In this document: one piece after another, positions 1-5,313 of the stretch
How the letters are laid out: every line of letters begins with the position of its first letter
How positions within the stretch are numbered: position 1 is the stretch's first letter
Origin: JAMQKA01 sp043951865
Lineage (GTDB): Bacteria > Bacteroidota > Rhodothermia > Balneolales > Balneolaceae
DNA length: 5,313 nt
Reading direction: 5' to 3'
Assembly: GCF_043951865.1 (NCBI RefSeq)
Contig: NZ_JBINJF010000069.1
Coordinates: 1-5,313, forward strand
Made by a program: the position numbers and the translations under genes
Notes under the pieces: generated by a model
Told to the model about the DNA's origin: nothing
The model's input: only the letters and a program-made list of their open reading frames with translations
Databases searched by the model: none

Positions 1-2559
1 CAAATAACAACCCCGGAAGAGGCACCCCTGCAGGCCGGCGGGGAGCCGATGCGCAGCCGCTGGGCCCGCTGGCCGGACGTGGAGTGGGCCGGCCCGCGGT
101 TTTGGGGCAACCGCCTGCAGGACTGGCACATCAGGGAAGGCAAGGTGGAGTGTAAGGTCAGCGACAGTAATCGAAGCCTGCACTGCCTGACCCACCAGTT
201 GAGCGAAGACAGGGGAGATTTTTTGCTGCAGGTGGACCTGCAGCTACTCAACCGCAACGGCCGGGAGCAGGATCAGGTGGGATTCCGCATCGGGGCCCGG
301 GCAGGGGATCAACCGGTTCGGGTATCGTTTACCGACTACCGGCGCGATGCGGTGTTCGGGGAAGGCCTGCCCGCCGGGATTGACGGGCAAGGGCACCTGT
401 TTGTCGGGGATCAAAAGGCCGAGCAGCGGATCCCGCTGCAAAAGCCGATCCGGCTGAGGGTAAAAGCGGTGGAGTCCGGGGGGCCATACCAGCTTGTCCT
501 GACAGCCATCGACAGGGACACCCACGCAGAACTTGGCCGGCTGACGGCCCCCCAGGTTGCCCCCGAGCGGCTGATAGGGAACCTGGCCCTGCTGGCCCAC
601 TTCCCTTCCTGGCAGGATCGCCCCCAGAGGCCGTCGGTCCGGTTTGCCGACTGGCGCTTGTCCGGGAGCAAGATTGCCCATGCTCCCGGGCAGGCCTACG
701 GCCCCATTTGCTTTGCCCAGTACACGCTGGATCGGGGCACCCTGAAGATGACCGCCCAGCTGGCCCCGGTGGAGGCGATCGATGGGCACAAGGTGCAGCT
801 GCAGCTGCGGGAAGGCGGCCGGTGGGAAACAGCAGGGGAGACCACAATCCATTCGCTGGCGCGGACCGTCCATTTCCGTCTTGAGGACTGGCAGCACCAG
901 GCCGAGGTGCCCTACCGCGTCCGCCTGGAGCTGCCGCTGCGGGACGATACCGAAGAATATGTATATGAGGGCACCATTGCCGCTGAACCGGCCGCAGCCG
1001 ACCCGCTCAAGATGGCCGTCTTCAGTTGCAACAGCCACTACGGGTTTCCCAATACGGAAGTCGTCCGGAATGTGGAAAAGCATCGCCCGGATATGGCGAT
1101 GTTCCTGGGCGACCAGATTTACGAGTCCCACGGCGGGTTCGGGGTGGAACGCACCGAGGATGTGCAGCAGGCGGCCCTGGACTATCTGCACAAATGGTAC
1201 ATGTTCGGCTGGTCCTATCGCGATCTGTTCCGCCACATTCCGGCCGGCTTTATCCCGGACGATCACGACGTGTTTCACGGCAACATCTGGGGACAGGGCG
1301 GGAAGGCAGCCCCGACCGAGCAGGGCTGGGGCTACGACTCCCAGGATGAGGGCGGCTACAAGTACCCGGCCGAGTGGGTGCGCATGGTCGAACGCACGCT
1401 GACCAGCCACCTGCCGGACCCGTGGGATCCGACCCCGATCAAGCAGGATATCGGCGTCTACTACACCGACTGGACCTATGGCGGGGTCAGCTTTGCCATC
1501 ATCGAGGATCGCAAGTTTAAAACCGCCCCGGGCAACGCCCTCCCGTTCGAGGTGGTCAACGGGTTTCCGCAGGACCCGGAGATCGATCTGAGCCGGTACT
1601 ACGATGTGGAAGCAGATCTTTTGGGGGATCGCCAGCTTTCATTTCTGGAAGCCTGGGCGGCTGACTGGAGCGATGGGGCCCGGATGAAGGCGCTGCTCTC
1701 GCAGTCCCCGTTTTGCGGGGCCCATACGATGCAGAAGGGGGCCACGCACGACCGGAACGTGCCGCAGCAGCCGATCCCCACCCGCGGGCAGTACCCGTCC
1801 GGGGATCATCCGGCCCGGGACATGGATACCAACGGGTGGCCCCAAAAAGGCCGCGATGAGGCACTTCAAACCATACGGAAATGTTTTGCCCTGCATATTG
1901 CCGGGGACCAGCACCTCGGCAGTGTGATACACTATGGCGTTGAGGAACACAGCGACGCCGGGGTTGTCTTTACCGGACCGGCCCTGAATAACATCTGGCC
2001 GCGGCGGTGGTGGCCGGCGGTGGGAGCCGACCATCAGCCGCTGCCCGGTCGTCCCAATTACACGGGACACCACGAGGATGCTTTCGGCAACCGAATAACG
2101 GTACTGGCGGCGGCCAATCCGGTGCAGACCAACCGCGAGCCGGGGCTGATCTATGACCGGGCCACCGGTTATGGCATGGTCACCTTTGACAAGAGCGAGC
2201 GGACGATGCGCATCGAGTGCTGGCCGAGGTACGTGGACCCGCAGGCAAACCCGGAGGGCCAGTACGACGGGTGGCCGGTGATTATCCGCCAGCAGGACAA
2301 CTACGGCCGGGCGGCGGTGGCCAACCTGCCGGAGGTTCGAGTGGAGGGAATGCAGGATCCGGTCATCGAGGTGTACAATGAGGCCAGCGGGGACCTGGAA
2401 TACGCCCTGCGTATTCGTGGAACCGCCTTCACCCCGAAAGTCTTTGAGGCCACCTCCCACCGGTTGCGGGTGGGCGACCCGGACACCGACCGGTGGCAGG
2501 AACACCACTCGGTACACCCGAACGACGAAGAGCCGATTGTTTGTCGGTTTGCAAAGTAG
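1..2559 (+). CDS. PhoD-like metallophosphoesterase (alkaline phosphatase D family) with beta-rich N-terminal extension, 5'-truncated
   Basis: Predicted secreted phosphomonoesterase or phosphodiesterase of the PhoD superfamily. The frame is open from base 1, giving 852 visible residues. The first internal ATG (base 49) is unlikely to be the start: it would leave no signal peptide, and the GGGGAG before it is only 3 bases away. Numbering residues from base 1, about 31-222 are beta-rich with a tryptophan-rich opening (WGNRLQDW) and may be a concanavalin/DUF1080-like sandwich. About 230-330 resemble the Ig-like domain that precedes PhoD catalytic domains. The catalytic part, about 336-745, shows FSCNSH (341-346), GDQIYE (370-375), DDHD (420-423) and AGDQHL (634-639), matching the family's metal-ligand blocks. 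Cys343 sits where B. subtilis PhoD has its Fe-binding Cys (inference). About 100 further residues follow, with no recognisable T9SS sorting domain. PhoD of B. subtilis is about 580 residues, so this is long. The family is secure; the substrate is unknown. The sulfatase 34 bp downstream suggests a role in polysaccharide or ester breakdown. Confidence 0.85.
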   Translation, partial: QITTPEEAPLQAGGEPMRSRWARWPDVEWAGPRFWGNRLQDWHIREGKVECKVSDSNRSLHCLTHQLSEDRGDFLLQVDLQLLNRNGREQDQVGFRIGARAGDQPVRVSFTDYRRDAVFGEGLPAGIDGQGHLFVGDQKAEQRIPLQKPIRLRVKAVESGGPYQLVLTAIDRDTHAELGRLTAPQVAPERLIGNLALLAHFPSWQDRPQRPSVRFADWRLSGSKIAHAPGQAYGPICFAQYTLDRGTLKMTAQLAPVEAIDGHKVQLQLREGGRWETAGETTIHSLARTVHFRLEDWQHQAEVPYRVRLELPLRDDTEEYVYEGTIAAEPAAADPLKMAVFSCNSHYGFPNTEVVRNVEKHRPDMAMFLGDQIYESHGGFGVERTEDVQQAALDYLHKWYMFGWSYRDLFRHIPAGFIPDDHDVFHGNIWGQGGKAAPTEQGWGYDSQDEGGYKYPAEWVRMVERTLTSHLPDPWDPTPIKQDIGVYYTDWTYGGVSFAIIEDRKFKTAPGNALPFEVVNGFPQDPEIDLSRYYDVEADLLGDRQLSFLEAWAADWSDGARMKALLSQSPFCGAHTMQKGATHDRNVPQQPIPTRGQYPSGDHPARDMDTNGWPQKGRDEALQTIRKCFALHIAGDQHLGSVIHYGVEEHSDAGVVFTGPALNNIWPRRWWPAVGADHQPLPGRPNYTGHHEDAFGNRITVLAAANPVQTNREPGLIYDRATGYGMVTFDKSERTMRIECWPRYVDPQANPEGQYDGWPVIIRQQDNYGRAAVANLPEVRVEGMQDPVIEVYNEASGDLEYALRIRGTAFTPKVFEATSHRLRVGDPDTDRWQEHHSVHPNDEEPIVCRFAK

Positions 2560-2582
2560 ATAACAGAGTCGGTATAATTTTG
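2549..2582 (+). promoter_or_regulatory. Putative promoter for the sulfatase gene, overlapping the end of the PhoD-like gene
   Basis: TTGCAA (2549-2554), 18 bases, then a perfect TATAAT (2573-2578) reads as a housekeeping-sigma promoter. The same DNA also reads as the Bacteroidota pattern: TTTG (2548-2551), 23 bases, TAATTTTG (2575-2582), an exact TAnnTTTG at the upper limit of the reported spacing. Transcription would begin near 2585-2589, leaving a leader of under about 20 bases before the sulfatase start. The -35 part lies in the last codons of the upstream gene. This is a motif match only. Confidence 0.45.
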
Positions 2583-2593
2583 TCTAACAAAAC

Positions 2594-4081
2594 ATGTTAA
2601 TTATGAATCATGAAATATCAATATCCGGTCCGATTAAGCTGACAGGAGTGTTTATGCTCCTTGGGATGGTTTTTTGTTCCACTGTAAATGCACAGAACTC
2701 CCATACCCCTCAACCTAAGGCAGGTCCCGACCAACCGAACATCCTGTGGGTCTACCTGGAGGATACCAACGCCTGGATGAGTGCCTATGGGGACACGGTA
2801 ATAAAGACCCCAAATATCGACGAACTGGCCTCCCGTGGGGTCCGTTTTGACCGGGCCTACATGACCTCGGGGGTCTGCTCCCCGACGCGGTCGGCCATTA
2901 TTACCGGCATGTACCAGACCTCGATCGGGGCCCATGAGCACTACAGCTCCTTTCAGAGCTGGCGTGGCGACACTATGGAAACGTGGGACCCGAACCACCT
3001 GGGGGTCCGCACGCTGCCGGAGATTTTTAAAGCGGCCGGCTACTACACCTTTAATGAGGGCAAGAATCACTATAACTTTGTGTTTTCCAACCAGGACCTG
3101 TACGATCGCAAAGGTGATAACGGTTTTAAAGGCGCCACCGGCGGCACTGGCTGGTCGGGCCGGGAAGACGGTCAGCCGTTCTTTGGACAGATTCAACTGC
3201 GGGGTGGCAAAAAAGCTAACGCCCCTAAAATAGTGGACCCGCAGGATGTACCGGTTCCCCCCTACTACCCGGATCATCCTGTATACCGCAAAGAGATCGC
3301 CCATCACTACGATACGATCCTGGAGATGGACCGCATCCTGGGGAATATTGTGGACCGGCTGAAAGAAGACGGTTTGTATGAAAATACGGTCGTGTTCTTT
3401 TTTTCCGACCATGGGATGAAGCTACCCCGCCACAAACAGTTTCTCTATGAAGGGGGCATCCGGGTGCCGATGATTGTCGCCGGCCCGGGCCTGCCGGAGG
3501 GGAGCGCCCGCAAGGACTTGGTAAGCGGAATCGACATCAGTGCCACGACCCTTTCTTTAGCCGGCATCGAGATACCCGATCACATGCAGGGGATGGATAT
3601 GTTTGCCTCTGGCTTTCACCGGGATTACATCGTAGCTGCGCGAGACAGGGCTGATTTTACTATTGATAGAATACGCACGGTGGTAACAGATCGCTACAAG
3701 TATATCCGAAATTTCATGCCAGAAAAGCCATATATGCAACCTCAATACCGGGATGGGCGGGAGTACATGGAAGTCTTGAAGAAGCTCTATCGCAGCGGAG
3801 AGCTCAACGAGGTGCAGTCGCGTTTTGTATCCGAGGACCGCCCCGCCGAGGAGCTCTATGACTTGAAGAACGATCCCCACGAGACCGACAATCTGATCTA
3901 TTCCAGCGATCGTGAGCATGCAATGGCCCTGGCTGAGTTGCGTGATAAATTATATCGATGGATACTTGAAACGGATGACAAGGGTCGCTTTCCTGAATCG
4001 AACGCAGCACTTGAAGCGGTTATCGATCGGTGGGGGGACAAGGCTGTTAACAAGGAATATAACCGGGTAAGATCCGAGTAA
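2594..4081 (+). CDS. Secreted type I (Cys-type) sulfatase
   Basis: Hydrolyses sulfate esters (or N-sulfate) using formylglycine and a divalent cation, after export. Of the 495 residues, about 1-33 form a signal peptide with hydrophobic core 17-30 and predicted cut VNA|QN after Ala33. Cys28 is preceded by Phe, so there is no lipobox. Sulfatase-fold marks in order: PNILWVYLED (48-57/58, metal site Glu57-Asp58), TPNIDELASRGVRFDRAY (72-89), CSPTR (95-99, Cys95 becoming formylglycine), ITGMYQTSIG (103-112), SDHG (271-274, metal ligands), Lys281 and FLYEGGIRVPMIVAGPG (283-299). The C-terminal subdomain contains ELYDLKNDPHETDNL (420-434). Length is normal for the family. The organisation recalls heparan N-sulfatase-like bacterial sulfatases, but the substrate cannot be set from sequence. 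ATG 2603 (Met4) is an equally good start; neither has a Shine-Dalgarno, and 2603 would give a leader of more usual length from the proposed promoter. The FGE-like gene follows after 24 bp. Confidence 0.93.
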   Translation: MLIMNHEISISGPIKLTGVFMLLGMVFCSTVNAQNSHTPQPKAGPDQPNILWVYLEDTNAWMSAYGDTVIKTPNIDELASRGVRFDRAYMTSGVCSPTRSAIITGMYQTSIGAHEHYSSFQSWRGDTMETWDPNHLGVRTLPEIFKAAGYYTFNEGKNHYNFVFSNQDLYDRKGDNGFKGATGGTGWSGREDGQPFFGQIQLRGGKKANAPKIVDPQDVPVPPYYPDHPVYRKEIAHHYDTILEMDRILGNIVDRLKEDGLYENTVVFFFSDHGMKLPRHKQFLYEGGIRVPMIVAGPGLPEGSARKDLVSGIDISATTLSLAGIEIPDHMQGMDMFASGFHRDYIVAARDRADFTIDRIRTVVTDRYKYIRNFMPEKPYMQPQYRDGREYMEVLKKLYRSGELNEVQSRFVSEDRPAEELYDLKNDPHETDNLIYSSDREHAMALAELRDKLYRWILETDDKGRFPESNAALEAVIDRWGDKAVNKEYNRVRSE

Positions 4082-4105
4082 TTACGTAAACAGAAAACAG
4101 TTTGA

Positions 4106-5134
4106 ATGTCACTCATAAGCAGACAGAAAGTTCTTTTAAATTTTTGCTTAACCTTTCTGTTGGGAGCCATCTCTCTATTAGGTATTACTCATCACTACGA
4201 GAAAGAGTACAGCTCTCTATCTGATTTCGAGCCCTACACCCAGCCGATCCCGGGATCCGGGGAGTCCATCCCCATGACCCCGGTACCAGGGGGGACGTTT
4301 CAGATGGGCAGCCCCGGAGGGGAGACCGATGAAGGCCCACCTCAACAGGTAAAGGTCGATTCGTTTTGGATGGCCACCTATGAGATCACATGGGACCAGT
4401 ACGATCTGTTTGTGAAGGAGGAGATTGAGAAACTGAAAACCCACCTGCCAGCTTCTGCCGATGTAGAGTTGCAGGCCGATGCGGTCTCCCTGCCGACCCC
4501 GCCCTACGTAGATATGAGTTTTGGCATGGGCCGGGAGGGATATCCCGCCATCAACATGACCCATTACGCGGCCGTGATGTTTACCAAGTGGCTGACGGCC
4601 AAAACCGGCCGGTTCTACCGGCTGCCCACCGAGGCTGAGTGGGAATATGCCTGTCGCGCGGGCAGCAGCACGGCCTACTCGTTTGGCAGCGATACCACTG
4701 CTCTTGACAAGTACGCCTGGTACAAAGCCAACAGCGAAGGCAAATATCACCAGGTAGGCCGCAAAAAGTCCAATGCCTATGGCCTGCATGACATGCACGG
4801 TAACGTAGCCGAATGGACGATGGACCAGTACTATGAAGATTATTTTAACAAAATTGCCGGCGGGCTGGCCGAAAATCCCCTGTTTTTACCGGATCAGCTG
4901 TACCCGCGGTCGCTGCGGGGTGGGGGATGGCCTGATGAGGCCTCCGAGCTGCGGTGTGCCAATCGAATGCACTCGATCAAGCGGTGGAAGCGGCGAGACC
5001 CGCAGTTGCCCAAAAGCCGGTGGTGGCTGACCGATGCCCCGTTTGTCGGCTTTCGCGTCGTGCGGCCAGCCACCCAGCCCCCAAAAGAGCAGATGGAGCA
5101 ATACTGGATCGATGCTATTGAAGACTACAATTAG
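4106..5134 (+). CDS. Membrane-anchored FGE/SUMF1-like domain protein lacking the catalytic cysteine pair
   Basis: Protein of 342 residues with the formylglycine-generating-enzyme (FGE-sulfatase) fold. Residues 10-27 form a hydrophobic signal anchor or uncleaved signal, so the domain faces the periplasm or outside; Cys14 has no lipobox. Family blocks run in order: PGGTFQMGS (61-69), TYEITWDQY (91-99), PAINMTHYAAVMFTKWL (147-163), YRLPTEAEWEYACRAG (171-186), YGLHDMHGNVAEW (225-237), RGGGW (271-275) and VGFRVVRP (314-321). True aerobic FGEs carry two cysteines between the RGG block and the following AAR-like block. Here that stretch (271-287) has only Cys284, which aligns with a non-catalytic position, so formylglycine-forming activity is unlikely. 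Between 104 and 146 there is an insert with PTPPYVDMSFGMG (130-142), which I recall from environmental Bacteroidota and Planctomycetes homologues. The start is firm: TGA (4103-4105) immediately precedes this ATG. It lies 24 bp after the sulfatase and is probably co-transcribed. Its role may be carbohydrate binding, scaffolding or sulfatase partnership; this is not known. Confidence 0.88.
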   Translation: MSLISRQKVLLNFCLTFLLGAISLLGITHHYEKEYSSLSDFEPYTQPIPGSGESIPMTPVPGGTFQMGSPGGETDEGPPQQVKVDSFWMATYEITWDQYDLFVKEEIEKLKTHLPASADVELQADAVSLPTPPYVDMSFGMGREGYPAINMTHYAAVMFTKWLTAKTGRFYRLPTEAEWEYACRAGSSTAYSFGSDTTALDKYAWYKANSEGKYHQVGRKKSNAYGLHDMHGNVAEWTMDQYYEDYFNKIAGGLAENPLFLPDQLYPRSLRGGGWPDEASELRCANRMHSIKRWKRRDPQLPKSRWWLTDAPFVGFRVVRPATQPPKEQMEQYWIDAIEDYN

Positions 5135-5229
5135 TTTGTAATCTAATTTCACAACAAAAAAATATACCTCCTTTCAGATGGGATTTTGATCATCGAGGAG
5201 TGTCAATCTAAAATATTCAGTCGGATATT

Positions 5230-5313
5230 ATGAGTAATCAAAAAGATCAGAACAACAGCAAACGGAATATTTCGAGACGTGATTTTGTAAAGACCTCTTC
5301 GTCGCTGGCGGCG
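5230..5313 (+). CDS. N-terminus of a Tat-exported protein, 3'-truncated
   Basis: Only 28 codons are visible. They encode a polar n-region followed by SRRDFVK (residues 15-21), a near-perfect twin-arginine motif (consensus SRRxFLK), and the start of a small hydrophobic stretch (TSSSLAA) that runs out of the window. The protein is therefore probably exported folded by the Tat system, often a sign of a bound cofactor. Leaders of this type are common on secreted Gfo/Idh/MocA-family oxidoreductases in polysaccharide clusters of Bacteroidota, but also on other enzymes, so no product is assigned. The frame upstream closes at a TAA about 20 bases before this ATG, which fixes the start. The 95 bp gap from the FGE-like gene is AT-rich, with an A-tract near 5155-5161 and no clear terminator or strong promoter. 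The nearest AGGAG (5196-5200) is too far away to be its ribosome binding site. Confidence 0.75.
   Translation, partial: MSNQKDQNNSKRNISRRDFVKTSSSLAA

Noticed and set aside
40..51. GGGGAG followed by ATG 49 as the true start of the PhoD-like gene
   Set aside because: The spacing is only 3 bases, the frame is open to the window edge, a start here would lack any export signal, and the other genes here do not use Shine-Dalgarno sequences.
244..1410. A 388-codon open frame on the minus strand inside the PhoD-like gene
   Set aside because: It lies opposite a gene with clear family motifs. Its translation is rich in Gly, Pro, Arg and Val with no recognisable motif, as expected from the reverse reading of GC-rich codons.
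1639..2517. A 292-codon open frame on the minus strand opposite the PhoD C-terminal half
   Set aside because: It covers the conserved AGDQHL block of the real gene and shows no domain of its own. Stop codons are rare there because of base composition.
2654..2692. ATG 2654 (Met21) as the sulfatase start
   Set aside because: It would leave a signal peptide of only about 13 residues with no charged n-region.
2618..3412. A 264-codon open frame on the minus strand opposite the sulfatase
   Set aside because: It is antisense to the sulfatase signal peptide and catalytic motifs, with no family likeness; a shadow frame.
4106..5134. GldK/GldJ-type gliding or type 9 secretion component, which also carry FGE-like domains
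   Set aside because: GldJ and GldK are lipoproteins, whereas this protein has no lipobox. Its neighbours are a sulfatase and a Tat protein rather than gldL/gldM/gldN.
5118..5151. TTG-N23-TAATTTCA as a promoter for the Tat gene
   Set aside because: The -7 element misses two of the defined positions of TAnnTTTG, including the final G, and there is no TATAAT-like hexamer; too weak to annotate.
5166..5200. Possible hairpin CTCCT...AGGAG between genes 3 and 4 as a terminator
   Set aside because: It has only 5 base pairs with a loop of more than 20 bases and no T-tract after it; chance pairing is more likely.

Overview
The window holds a same-strand block of four genes from what is most likely a Bacteroidota (Bacteroidetes) member living on sulfated polysaccharide. 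The taxonomic evidence is indirect. The sulfatase signal peptide ends in a '...NA|Q' cleavage site, with Gln as first mature residue, a Bacteroidota habit. None of the internal starts has a convincing Shine-Dalgarno sequence. The only good promoter also fits the Bacteroidota TTG/TAnnTTTG pattern. Planctomycetes carry very similar gene sets and cannot be excluded. Gene bodies are GC-rich (65% in 1681-1740), while junctions and leader-coding stretches are AT-rich (30% in 4081-4140).

Layout, all on the + strand: (1) 1-2559, a 5'-truncated PhoD-type metallophosphoesterase with a long beta-rich N-terminal extension; (2) 2594-4081, a secreted type I (Cys-type) sulfatase; (3) 4106-5134, a membrane-anchored protein with a formylglycine-generating-enzyme (FGE/SUMF1-like) domain that lacks the catalytic cysteine pair; (4) 5230-5313, the first 28 codons of a protein with a twin-arginine (Tat) signal. 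Gaps are 34, 24 and 95 bp, so genes 1-3 look co-transcribed, with a likely extra promoter overlapping the end of gene 1 and feeding the sulfatase. Gene 4 may belong to the same unit.

Inferred joint role: exported enzymes that strip sulfate, and perhaps phosphate, esters from an extracellular or periplasmic substrate. The FGE-like protein sits where a sulfatase maturase might be expected, but its sequence argues against that chemistry. The sulfatase's formylglycine is therefore probably installed by an enzyme encoded elsewhere. No RNA genes, CRISPR arrays, insertion sequences or long repeats were seen. Nothing here is demonstrably a new system; the most useful leads are the cysteine-less FGE-like partner and the enlarged PhoD-like protein.
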